Source of the DNA: Phytoseiulus persimilis
Taxonomy: Eukaryota; Arthropoda; Arachnida; Mesostigmata; Phytoseiidae
Reading direction: 5' to 3'
Length of the DNA: 64,000 bases
NCBI GenBank assembly: GCA_037576195.1
Contig: CM075101.1
Location: forward strand, 25,606,001 to 25,670,000
In this document: piece after piece, positions 36,545 through 48,523 of the stretch
How positions within the stretch are numbered: the first letter of the stretch is position 1
Layout of the letters: every line of letters begins with the position of its first letter
Position numbers and translations under genes: made by a program
Notes under the pieces: generated by a model
What the model saw: only the letters and a program-made list of their open reading frames with translations
Databases searched by the model: none
Told to the model about the DNA's origin: nothing

Positions 36545-39500
36545 TCAACGGTTATTGACTAGAGGATTCATTCTGGAAAATAAATTCCTCCCTGAGTTGG
36601 TGAATTCATCGGAAATCCTGAAAATTCGCGGGGGAGAGATGAGCAAGCGATGACATGCCTCGATATTCCGCTTCGAAGAGTTCTTCAGCGCAAGTTCATC
36701 CAGAAGGCCCGCGGGAGCTAGAGCCCGTACTTCCGAGCATGAATAATGATGAGAGTGCGGGTCCTGATTATCACTTACTACGAGGCTAGAGAGCTCCTGA
36801 ATCGCTCATCGATCAACGCTCAGAATCGTACCTGCTCGTTGGAATTCTTCAAGCACGACTGGCGACGTCGACAGCTCTACCGACACTGTAGGTAGCCAGC
36901 TAATGAACCGAGATCCGTCGAAGTGGAAAACATGTTGTGACGTGCCAGGCACATTCAACGTGTCCTCGTCGATATCCGGGGCAGCAACTTCTAATTTTGG
37001 GTGTTTCTTGTCTATATCTAGATGTAATCTGCATGTAGGACACGAAATGTCCTGCTCTAACCATGAGCGTAAGCATGTCCTGGAATTGAGTATTCGATGT
37101 GAGTTGAGACTTATAATATCCTTCACAGATCTTCTGAGAAAAATCGCGAGGCTCTCTACGACTCACTCATGGAAGAGATGTCTGCACGGGAGGACGCGGG
37201 CGGAATGCATGTTTTCCCAACATATCGCGCACGGGTCGTCCAGCTGCTCTGGGGCGGCGCTTGGGTATTTGCCGACGAGAAGCTGCGAAATGCGTGCGTA
37301 ATGCTGGTGCTTGCCTATCCTCCGTTTCAGCTCCGTGAAGGTCGAGTGCAACCGCATCGAAATTACCACCGATGCCATCGACAGGAAAACGTTACCCCAG
37401 ATCTGGAATATATCATGTTACATCGAGCTATGAATCTCAGGGTCGATTCGCAGGCTGTGATGAAGCATGCGAGTTCCCGAGAGATATTACATACCAGCAT
37501 ATGCAAATCGTGCAGGAATTCCACTCCGAGGATACTGAGCTGTAGTCCGAGCTCGAGGTAGTACGAAACCTCCGCACGTCGATCGGACGCGGTACGTTCA
37601 GCGAACGTTTCCCACATGTGTACTCCGTACCTAGAAAATCGGAATTCTCGCGTTCGAAAATGAGGCTTCCCGAAATCGAGCCATTCATACCCCGATTGCG
37701 TCTGAGACAGAATCCGCATTCGTGTCTCAAAGAGAGAGCCACCGTAGTGGTTGATACAGCCTTGTATACGGGCGAAAAATCCACCTTGGAGCAACGCTGC
37801 GCATTGTATGGTGATCCCAGACCGATGGGCTCTTCGACGACGACTTCCTCCAGGAAGTCGGTGAGTGGCGATTCGTGTTGAATCTCGGTACCACGTTTTT
37901 CACGGAGCATTCTTTCAAAGCTCAATCGAACAGCCGAAAATCGAACCATTATCAAATCCTCTTTTGGAGAATCATGAACAGTTGATCGGAACACATATGA
38001 TCGCTACAGGAGAGCATTGTAGCAAAATTTCGCGCGACATCCCGAGCAGCTAGAGGAGAACGGACCGGTTGCTCGGATCAAAAACCGTTTTTCCACTTCA
38101 CCGCTTCAGACATTTTCCACGCACAGAAAATTGTCAACTAACGGTGAACGACTCGTCGAGCGAGCGAGCTTCCAGTGTGAAGATCGTCACGGGCAGGGCG
38201 ACGGCTTTGGGAGTTGCTTCTTCCGACAACCACGAGGAGATAAATATTCAACTGCCAACTTGCGGCAACGGTCCGACAAGGCTCGATCAAGGAATTTTCC
38301 TCCGATTCTCACAAGAGAACATTTCCAGCGACCCCTTCCGTGAGATCAGCCATTCTCTGAAGAGCTTTCCGATAAGTCTGCGTAAGCTTGGCCCAACGCT
38401 GCCGATGGATCTAGAAAATTCCTCAAGTCGATTTTGTTTCACTGAAAAGCAGAACTTCTGTGGCATAAAGGTCACCCTGCCGGGTGTTGCAATGAAAGCG
38501 CGGCCAGACCTTGGACCCGAACCGCGGCCAAACGGACGTTTCTGCTTCGCCTTCTGATTCAGTCGATGACGGCTTTCGCTCCACGAGGGCTTCTGGTCGC
38601 CACAGAACTCTCTGGCACCCGCCATATTTGTGGAAGGGATTACGCAGCTTATCTACGCAGTCGTGCCGGCGGGCATCAACAGCGCGAAACGAGTGGAGAT
38701 CCACCGCACATTCGACGTCCGAACTATCTTATTTGAATGCTCGTGAGTCGAAAGTTGCTGGAAGTCGATTGCGCGAGCCCGAATCCGCCGGCTGGAGGCG
38801 ACAACTTACTCACCGAACGAAGGCGTAGGCGATCTTCACCGAGATTAGGAAGACTTCGGCATCGACCAGGAGAAAGTAATTTAATCCTTTGTTCCTTGCG
38901 TGGTTGTAAGCGGCAACGTGCAGGAATCCGCAGGCCGTGAGCAAGCCGAACAATAGTGCCACGATCCGTACGTGAGTACCGCGAGGCAGTTGTGTTGGCA
39001 CAGAGATCTGATTCGAATCGAACGAGCGGGTGAGCTTCCCGCGCCAAAAACTTCAAGCGATAGGGCGAAGGCGTTCGGTGGACTTGAAAGGCACTCACAT
39101 AGTCGAATCTATCCTGACAGAGCTGCGTCAGCAGATGAAGAAATCCGAGGAGACTGAACCAAGCTCCCCAACTGACGATCGCTTCCGCTTGAGAGACGTT
39201 CAGGACGCCAAACACGAATATGAACTTGTAGAAAACAAAGTTCCACAGGCGGTCCTTGCCCATGCTGTCATCGTGCAGTCTCAATTCGCCGAAAACCATC
39301 TGCTGTAGGAAGCAGCCAAGGAGTTTCAGGAGCACGTCGCACATCGAGATGAATGTCTGTAATGGAATTCAGGCTTGTCAGTGCGAGCGGAAACTTTTCT
39401 AGAGCTTCGGAAATGGAGAGAGTTCGAGCTCCTCGGTAGTTCAGCTCGCTCTCTCCCGAACGTGTCGGGATCTCCGCGAACTACGCCAAGAACCAGTTGT

Positions 39501-41410
39501 ACCGATCGTAAATCTAGAGCCGATGTGGAGTCGATTCTCGCGAAGACCTTCAACCTTGCCCCGCCAAGAATGTTGGAGCGTCTTGGCTACGATATGGGAT
39601 CCAAGTGATCGAAGATTCCGAATGTGAAACTATTCTCTATTTAATGGAGCCCGGAGCAGACAGATATTTCAACGAGGTCGAGTCGGGGAATTGGACGGAG
39701 GAAACAACTTTGATTTCTTCTGAGCCGAGGAAAACTTTCCCTTCGGCTTGGTACGTCGAAACCGCCGACGAAGGAAACGGTCTCCTAAGATGGAGGAGGG
39801 GCGGATCAAAGAGGATTTGACCCAACGACTTGTCGTGAACAAAGGGGAGGAACGACTCGATTTTTTGAAAATCGACGCGCACAGCGGATCAGGGCTCCGA
39901 CTGTGAATCTTCGTTCTCGAAAGTGCTTGAGAGAGGCATCGTGATCCGAAGAAGCCGACTATAATGAGCGTTCGGCGTTGACGTCAATGCCAACACTGTT
40001 TTCATGTCGTTGTTATCGTTGTGGCGCGCGCACCATCGAACGGCGGGCGAGCACTCACTTTCTCAGAGGTTCTCTCTCTCTCTCTCACACACAGAGATTA
40101 ATGGAGCTGTTTTCCAGAGATGGGATCATTCTGGATTGGGATGTCTGGAAGGCTTCCAAATGTTTCCAATGTGCTCAGCTGCATCCGATCGGGGATCCAT
40201 CGATTCTCTCTTTGGCTGTATCCTAAATCCGCGATCAACGCAGCCCGACACCGATGACCGGCTTGAGTCTTGAGTTGAGTTCCAGGAGGAGTATATCATC
40301 AACCACGAAGTGGAAAACAACTGAATGGAAGCTGCCTGACAGGGATATTGTGTTTCCCCAAAAATTTCACAAGCAAATTAGACGTTGCAGCCGTGCTACG
40401 TCCATGAGGCGAGACAGAATCGATTGTTTCCTTTCATTTCCTCGAGCGAGCGATGTCATTAGAATTTCCTATCCACAGAAGAAGGACATAGAGCGAGCAA
40501 CCGACAAGAGTGACAAAACTGCGGTATGCGAGCTGTATTCACTGGCAGTAACAGCTTTTGCAATTCACTCACGAATCGCCCCTCATTCGTTGTTATGCCG
40601 ACTTTCTGTCGGGCCGTTGTTCTGGAAGTTTTTCCATTAGTGGAGCGGGTTGCGGTCGTCAGTTTCCGATCACCGAGCAGGAACCGCGTTCATTCTGACT
40701 CAGGATGCAGGGATGCCGGCAGAAAACATCGGAGGAGTAAACCGAGGAGAAGGACGATTCACCCGCTATCGCTACGGGGAGCCGAAGATATTTAGACGAC
40801 CTCGGTGTGCCGGCACGAAAATTCTGAGTCAAGCTCCGAACCAACGGACCGCCCCTGAGCTTTTCGGGATCGTCTCCAATATTATTCGTCCCATGCGAGA
40901 GGATCGACTTCTCAGCTGGCTGCGTACCATAACAAGGACTCCGTCGCACCTGACGCTGACCACTTCCGAACAGCTGGCGGCGGCAGAGGATGTTCACACT
41001 TGGATTCACATGAAATCTTCGCGAAATATGCTCGCGGAGTTTCTGTGATGCTGTATAGGAAAGAACAGCGTACTTGCGCGTTTTCGGCACCCAGTGCTGC
41101 CACCAGGTTCCAGATTCGCGGCACGACGACGAAGTTGTTCCCGCACAACCTCGAAGTGACCAACGGGAACACCCTCCGGCTGTCAGATGAAATCCGCGCT
41201 CACCCACTACCGCGATCAGAGCACGGCGAATTCGAGCGCGTTCCGCTCGCTTACCGGGAAGTTGATGGGTGGAAGCGCAACCTACCTCGAACAACAAGAC
41301 GAACATCACGCACCAGAACGTAGGGAGGCTAAGCAACGTGAGAACACCGTAGAAAATTGTACAGAGCACGTTCCACACTGCCAGCATGATTCCGACCAGC
41401 ACACACAATG
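36545..41410 (-). CDS. AMFR: AMFR/gp78-type ER E3 ubiquitin ligase (first exon not found)
   Basis: Exons in order of transcription: 41410-41286, 39356-39099, 39007-38814, 37630-37495, 37402-37167, 37079-36832 and probably 36777-36545. Junctions agree in phase. Family hallmarks are clear: several membrane spans; LWNFVFYKFIFVFGVLNV near 39270-39220; the conserved ending HLFHE-TCLRSWLEQD; and a C3H2C3-type RING with CAICWENM and SCPTCR. The segment after the RING contains HFDGSR and SWLP, as in vertebrate gp78. The family ubiquitinates misfolded proteins and sterol-regulated enzymes at the ER, working with p97/VCP. The 5' end is missing: exon 41410 begins in phase 1 and needs an upstream exon with the start codon. 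The last exon carries only a weak CUE-like stretch (LLDELALKNSSKRNIE) and I see no p97-binding motif, so the C-terminus is uncertain. Confidence 0.9.
37631..38813 (-). other. Third assigned intron of the AMFR gene (1183 bp)
   Basis: It is bounded by a GTGAGT donor and a TTTTCTAG acceptor on the minus strand. A 162-codon open frame on the opposite strand (38069-38557) has no domain and looks accidental. No nested gene, repeat or RNA was recognised. Confidence 0.7.
39357..41285 (-). other. First assigned intron of the AMFR gene (1929 bp)
   Basis: The donor GTAGGT follows the exon coding VMFVLLFE, and the acceptor CATTACAG precedes TFISMCD. The junction restores the second membrane span of gp78, which supports both exons. 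Inside is a TC/CA microsatellite at 40071-40093; otherwise I see nothing definite. Confidence 0.75.
40071..40093. repeat. (TC)n(AC)n compound microsatellite
   Basis: About eight TC units run directly into four AC units. It is a simple compound repeat within the first assigned intron of the AMFR gene. Confidence 0.9.
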
Positions 41411-43029
41411 CTGACGCGGATGAAGTTCCAGGAGGCAACCCGGTCTCGTGCGCGTGCCAGCTATCGCCTCGTTTCTCCTGTTCGCTGTCGCGGTCCTTGA
41501 CTTCTGCACTGGTTACAGTTCCCGAGATCCGAACAGTGAACAACCTCGCGCCTGTGCGAGAGTAACGTTTGGATCATCCGTGCTTAGACGCGCATTGCAT
41601 TGGTCTGCCCGACTGACTAGCAAGCTGCGTCTCTCAACACTGGAAGGCTGACGGTTGCTGCTGCGGCGGCGGCGGCGACGGCGGCGACAACGACAACAGG
41701 GAGCAAGCGAGCCCGAATCAAAAAGAGAGAAGGATCGGCCGTGAGGGAGGATTGTTGTTGTGTAACACCGGCACCAGCAGCTTGGGCTGCAGGGCCAGTG
41801 GTGGTGGTAGTCGCGGCGTTGTTGCTGCGGCGTATGTATCCGCGAATGGTTAGAAGAGTGGTTGTACGCGCCACGCATCCACCCGACCACCGATTCTGGA
41901 AGACCGCCGATGCCCGTGGCACAGAATCGCCGGGAAGGACATTCCGAACACGGCTTCGGATCGCAGAGAACCACGAAGTCGGACTCGGCCCAGAGTTGGA
42001 ATATTTCATCGCATCCATGGAAAACTTGAGCTACGCCCCGAGCACCAGAGTCTCCCAACAGAAAGCGGCGGAAGGTATCCGCCGATCTGTCGATGACCGT
42101 TTAAGCGGATAAAGTTGAATGAACTCCCGGGTCTTGCGCCCACAAAGATGGGACTGAGTAGCTGCGGTGCGGTCGATCAGGATAACTCTTGTAAACTTGC
42201 TTCGTGTCCATAGAAGAGCATCCAGACGAGCCAGGAGGAAGGAGCGATGCGCTTTCCTGAGCGATTCGTTCTGTCATCAAGTGACTTGATGGGGTTCCTC
42301 AATAAACCGTTCCGTCGTGCTGCCAGAACTGCGTCGACCATCGGGCGCATCGTCCGCCGCGTCACTCTCGACGGCCTCTACGTTACTATGAGCGCCCTCG
42401 ACAACAGTGCGCGGGATCCTTGGAGGACCCTTTCCGAACAGGCGGAAGGTGTTGAGTCATCGCCGAGAACGCTCTTCGAGAACAGATGCCGTTCTCCATC
42501 CGGGTCGGCATTATTTTCACGAAAGCGAAGCCATCCACAATTTGATCCGAGTTGCCGGCGTAGCTGAAGTTTGATCGCGGCGGGGAAAACGACCCTCAAT
42601 CTACGGCTGTTCGTTTTTATCCTCATGTCCTCTCTCTTCAGGATACTTTCGCACTCGCGAGAAGAGTTCCTTCGATGGTTTCTTCCGAATCGATCGAAGC
42701 ACGGGATCGACGCGTGCGATTACCCGTTCGCCCAAATCTCCGATCCGAAACGCTGCTCGACCCCATTTGTTTTGAAGGCCATCAGAAATCTTGCAGTCGA
42801 ATGTAGATAATGAACAGAAAGTGACCTGAGTTAATGTTCGCATATTAGGCTCGAGCAGCGCCGCAGGTCGCGAGCGGCAATGATCATCGCTCGTTATCTG
42901 CGTTACATCTGCCAATCAATGACGCCGTTTTTTCTGCGCACGGTTTCCCCTTGAATTGTTCCCCTGGCTTGATAAAAATGGACGGATCGGTGATTCGCTG
43001 TGCTATTCGGGTCGGTGTCTCAACAGCGC
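41411..43029. other. Region upstream of the first recognised AMFR exon
   Basis: The missing first exon of the AMFR gene should lie here or further right on the minus strand. Vertebrate homologues have only a short leader before the first membrane span. A minus-strand open frame at 41617-42018 is alanine/threonine rich because of CGG/GTT-type simple repeats near 41655-41830. I could not find a start exon with a phase-matched donor. Confidence 0.4.
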
Positions 43030-43074
43030 CCAGAACCGCTGGGGCATCCAGAACCGCTGAGGCATCCAGAACCG
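43030..43074. repeat. 18-bp tandem repeat, 2.5 copies
   Basis: Two adjacent 18-base units (43030-43047 and 43048-43065) differ at one position, and a third, nine-base partial copy follows. The unit begins CCAGAACCGCTG. Because 18 is a multiple of three it reads as a six-residue repeat in any frame, but no gene is recognised around it. Confidence 0.9.
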
Positions 43075-46000
43075 TATGGGCAAGTGTTATCACTGCGATG
43101 CGAGATCGCTCGGTTCTTATCTCAGCTCAGAAACATCATTTTCTGTCAGTTCGGCGCAGTATCAGAATGTCTTGCGCAACATCCAGACGTATGAAGCCGC
43201 GGGCGCTGAAGAAGACTCCCGAGCTCATCAGAAATTACAACACCCGTTTCCACTCCGTACTTCAGGTGATCCCAGCATTTGCTGTTGGGATCGAGGACGA
43301 GAAATGAATCTCGCGAGAGGTCAGACGGCTCTGATTGTGTTAGGTGGTCAATTATTGCGCTCCTTCTCCCTGGACTGACTCCAATTCCAGGAATGATAAT
43401 CATTCGAGTGAGCCGGAACTGTTACCCTCTGATATCGATAATTACGAAATGGCGGCGACTGCTCGCGATTCGTTGAATGGGCGCCAGGCGGTCAACGCGA
43501 AACGACGCCTCCACCTTTGGGACGTTCCCTGAAGGTGTACCCGCTACACATCGGCCCAGACCAGAAAGAGATGTCGCTCGCGCGCAGCCAACGACGAAGG
43601 TAACGGGGCAGCCAAGTTTGACACTCAGGTGTCGAGCCTGGAGAGGAACTGTTGAACCCCGAAGTTGGACCGTCTGACGAAGGTGCTTCAACTTGATCAA
43701 GCGCGAGCTTTCAGACTGTTCGAGTTCTTCGCTCGGGTCTTGGGGCTTCGCATGAGCGATTGGCTTCGGTTTCGTGCAGCCATGGTGTGAACGAGCGTCT
43801 ATCCGGAATACTCCGGATTATCGGAGTCCCACTATCTGGTGATCTTGGAAGGATGGGGGATTATGAAATCCTCGAAGATTTTGTGCGAGGTTCCTTGGAC
43901 TGACCTCTACTCTCTGGTCTCTCTTGTCCTAGTTTCGTCCCTTCAGTTGGCGGAATGCTGTTCTCATCTGGAGCAATCCGCAGAAACTTCACGTTTTCTG
44001 CATTCTTCATTGTGTAGGGAGGTTTCTCCATCTCATGGATCTTGGGACAGCTAAAGCCTGTTACTACGAGATGTCGTGGATCACAAAAGTGGTTAGCGGA
44101 GGAAATGTGTGATATTGGCAGTGCACAAACAACGTTGACGAGTTCTTGCTCCGGAGACGTCACACAGTTGAGCGACATATTGCTGTGTCGAATAACAGCC
44201 ACTCCCATGCCGGGAGTCTCGTGCTCCCAAACAAAATTCTGAATGGTGACAGAGTTGACCACGGCTGGCTGCTTCGCGACTAGCATTGGGTTCAGCTTGT
44301 TGTCTTCTTTTTGCGGAAGATATTTGAAAAAATCCAGCTTAGAGGAGGATGGTAACCATTAGAAGGAGCTGCTATCCGATGCTCCAGCGAGATGACGGAA
44401 GAGTGGGAAGCTCATCTTCGACCAATACGGGCCCGGCAAGTAGAGCCAAGTGAACTATTCTCAAGCGTGGATGACGCCTGTTAGTTGCTCCTGTTTGTGC
44501 TCGCTCAGACGCGGCTCTTTAGTGCAAAACAGAATAAATGACATCAAGAGTGAGGCATCGAGGGAATCTCTTCAACCACTTAGGAGCGCCGAAGCATTCA
44601 TAGAAACAGCGACGGTTAACGGGAACTCCAACACGCATCCAACTTGAATTTTGGTCACGAACCAGAGTCGCCAGGAATGAATGCGAGAATTGGAATCCAG
44701 TAAGGATACTTGAGCTCTAGCTTCGGACAACGGTCTATCCTCGATGCACTGCTCTCAAATCGATCTCGGGCCGCTCTTTCGAGGACTGAACACATTTGCT
44801 TCAGGATTCTCCTCGAGCTCCGAATCAACGCCCTGATCGTTCTGGCTCCTGAATCAAGGTCGAATTCGAGCAAAGGTCGCTATCAGTCGTCTAAGCCAGC
44901 CGCGTAAACCAACTGGAGCAACAAGTGACTTTCGTAATTTGCAGTGATCAAAGCCAGAAACCGATATTGATTGGGTGTAACTGCATTTAGGTTTTTCTGC
45001 TGTATTGAATGTGAAATTCCAAGCGATCCTGAGTGGATGAGATGTTCCACTGTCGGACCTCGAGCAAACGTCATACCGATACCAGGGCTTGCAACTTTCT
45101 GTCTCGGACAGGGAGGATATTCCATAGGAACCTCGTTAGCACGAGACACATCGACACACGATTTCACAAGGAGCAGACATGTCGCTCAAGAACAACAATT
45201 GCCAGAGGAACATACTGCCTTCGATGGAACTGATTCGACGAGTGATTATTCATTGTTACGCTTCGATTCGTCTAGCTATTAGCTCTTGGCAGTACTAGCC
45301 GAGTCCGCATTGTTCTGAGTCACAACCGTTTCGTTTTTGGGAGCCTCGAACACAGGTCCAGAACGGCGAACTTGGAGGCGATATGGAGGAGCGAGGGGAC
45401 ACCCTTCTTGTTGTGGTCTTTCCTCGCTCAATGAGAAGAACAACGGAAAGGTCCCTAAAGGTGCGAGCTCCGAACATTCGCTTGTGAGCACTCATCCGCT
45501 CTGCTGAGACTTGGGAACGATATTCTTTCTATTTGATCCGCTGCTAGGAATCTCAGAACGTTTTCTCTATCTTGAGGCAGTCGTTTCAGGGTATGCTGCA
45601 GGAAGTCATCCGCAGAAGACCTTCTGAAAATTCCAAATCGCCGAGAATCAAAGTGCAGGGTCATGAAGTTGAGTTCGCAATCGAAAATTCTTTCGCTTCT
45701 GGAACACTATTTCAGCCTTCGCAAGGTCTTCCATGTTCGGATTGAATGATTTCATTGTGCTCATTCGTGACTCTAGAAGTTTTGCCTTATTTAACACTTA
45801 CGTCGATATGAGAGCAAATCCATGCGAAACCTTGAGCGATCCAAATGATGAAAACTTCCATCTCCCGGTCGGGTCGCTTCCAGCCGCTATAACGGTAAAG
45901 ACATTTAGTGTTGCACTCATTCGAGAGAAAAGTGAGACGGACGACTACCGTATCGCCTCCGAATGACGTAGAGGTCGATAACCAATCGCGGAAACGAGTT

Positions 46001-48500
46001 CATCCTCCGAATCCACCCGTTTTCGACAATGAGCGAATATCACAGGCTAGGGCCAGCTAGAAGACGCCCTCAAGCGCTCACCCTCAGATGTGTTCTGCAC
46101 ATTTGCTCTAATCCAGCTCAGTTCGTATCGGAGATCACTCCGCGTCCGGAACAATGCCCTTCTCATCGATTCTGACAACGGAAGTCGGACTCTACTTCGC
46201 AAGGGGACACCAAGCTCGTCGAAGGGGGCCATTGCCCTCATGAGGGTTCTTCGGTTCGCAATTTCACAGTCTCATCGAGTGCGAAGGCACTTCCAAACCT
46301 TCGCACAGAGCCGGGCTGCCACGGAGTCCTCAGTGTTCCTAATCTCCATAGGCGAGCTGTCCAACGTCATCGTAAAGATATCCAAAAATCTAGTGCAAGC
46401 GGCGTCAAGCAGGCTATCGGACTCACTTGAGGAAGTCGAATATATTTTTCTGTGCGTTTCTTCCATGATTCCAGGCGACATCGAGTGAACAGAAAACAGA
46501 TGTTCTATTCACAATTGTTTGATCATATATCAAGGTCTCGGGCTTTCAGAAAGACGAGGTCAACTGTTTCGACTCACACGAAACGAAACCGAGCTCGAGC
46601 CTGGCCTTAAAAAACTGCTCGCTAATGTCGCTTCTTGCCATGGTTTTCGGGTAAGTTCATAACTTCCACTTTCCGGGGAGAAATCTCGCAAATTCAGAGT
46701 TGTCCTTAGGAGGGAACGAAGCTATCTGAAGAGCGAACATTCCTGTGGCAGCTTTATCTCATCGTTTCCGCGGCTATTGGGGAGATCCAATGAACGTCAT
46801 GGGAAAGAGATGAGCAAGGTAGTGAACTCGTTAATTGTTCCACCTCCGTCCAATCAGAGCAACGTGACAAGCAGATGAGAGTTCATGACACTTGAAATTT
46901 GAGGGGGTTCCGAGTGAAGAGGCAGTGTTTCGATGAGAAGACCCCGCAGATTCAAGTTTTGGGCTCCGCCGCATCACTCTTCAGTAGTGACAACGTCCCG
47001 TTTTTTCGAGCAAATCACTTAAAGGGATGAGTATTTTTTCTCGGAAGAAAACTGAGCTCCCATTGAGAAGAGACTACTCGTCCGATTCCTAATTGCGCTC
47101 GATCGTGGCGGCGTATCTCAAAACGGCTCGCCCGATTCTGCAACGGTTGATTCGTGTGTTTCCGCTTCGAGAACTCATTCCGCGGTTGGTAGCGACCAAG
47201 AGCCCTCTCAAGGTCCCACTCAAGTCGTCGAGCACGCTAACGAGAACTTTATCTCGATATATTCGTAAAAATCTCTTGCGCGGAATGCAGATCATCAGCA
47301 TTCTAGATGACAAAGGCAGCAGTATATCACAGCAGTCTTCATTAGAGGCGGAAATAATGTATTTGTGCTCAATTACATCACACTTCGCCACTTCGCCGCT
47401 TCAAATTCCGATTTCCTCGCATTCGCGTTCCCATGTAATTGCTCTGGAAACTTGAAGGCTACAATCTCGGGAATCTACGCTCGACCTCCCCGATTTCCGC
47501 GTGCTAGATGAGTTTCGTCACGGGAACGAAACCGATGATCGATTGAGCTCTTATTGAATGATCACGAGTTTTTGGTGCAGGCTGCCTCTGAGGATCCGGA
47601 ACTTCTCATGAATCGTAAACATCCCACAGGTATTCTGGCAACTCCTCGCGGGCTCAATGAATTTATAGTTCTCTCCGAAATTGTTTGCCAGAATAATATC
47701 GATCAGGCGACAACCCACGGCGAAACTTCGGGCTAAGGCAGGTACAATCTTTTTTTCTCCGATGCTAATATGAAGCGGGCCGAGCGAGCGCTGGACCGCA
47801 CGTTCAATGATAAAGTATAATTCAAAGAGCTCCAACAGATCCATTGATTAGGGTCGGGACATTCACATCGAGAATGTTTTGGAATTTCCCCACCGAGATT
47901 TCGTTGACGATGGATCCGGGAGAAAAACGAGCTTCTTGTCGCAAGTGCCGATTTCATATACTACCCTATGCGATGAGTTTGATTCGGTATCCGAAATCTA
48001 ATTGTGGCAACCTATTCATCCTGAAGGTAGTTCCCGCTCGGTGGGTCGCCTCATGGAACACCACCCGAATATCAGATCTTCGATTCGACATCTTTTTCAA
48101 CCTGAGACTCCGGAACGCGATGCGTCGAAGACGTATGCAGTGCTTCCATCGTTATCAACTTGCAGCGAAATCCGGAATTCGGGTGTGAGTTCTCGCTTCG
48201 GAGTGTATTATCGCTTATCACATTTAGAGCTGTTTCCGAATGTTTATCCGAAAATACGAACGCTCGAGGCTCCAACTGGATTTTCTGTGTCTTTCTCCAG
48301 TCGAGAGAAACTATATTCAAGTTCGGGACCGCAAGGGTGGCATTGAATGCAGCACAGCCTTCCCGAAATAATATGGAACCGTTTGAATTTTACGATCATC
48401 GATTCTTTGTTAAATTCGGCGACTCCTCCAGCTCATCCTCGATGAATCCTTTTTAGGAAGTCCTCACAGATAGATATAACCACCGATTGATGAAAAGATT
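43075..48500. other. Unassigned stretch with many medium open frames on both strands
   Basis: I recognise no domain or complete gene. Open frames of about 100-165 codons overlap on both strands (for example 43861-44354 minus, 46090-46488 plus, 47093-47455 plus, 47551-47844 minus and 48002-48346 plus). Lengths like these are expected by chance in this much sequence. Some read like protein for short spans and change frame, which could mean old decayed coding DNA or unrecognised introns. I cannot decide between these. Confidence 0.35.
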
Positions 48501-48523
48501 CATCGATTGATTGATTGATTGAC
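48501..48523. repeat. (GATT)n short tandem repeat
   Basis: Four to five GATT units after a small GATGAA...TTCATC inverted repeat, followed by CTCTCCGG. The same kind of motif next to CTCCGG occurs at 10219-10250 in this window. Confidence 0.75.

Noticed and set aside
36650..36721. + strand frame ending RKFIQKARGS, resembling a p97-binding helix
   Set aside because: It lies on the strand opposite the AMFR gene, so it cannot be part of that protein, and it has no gene context of its own.
38069..38557. 162-codon + strand frame inside an AMFR intron
   Set aside because: No domain, no start or splice context; consistent with chance.
41617..42058. Alanine/threonine/arginine-rich minus-strand frames as AMFR first exon
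   Set aside because: The low complexity comes from GCC/GTT simple repeats, and no donor in the required phase joins it to the exon at 41410.
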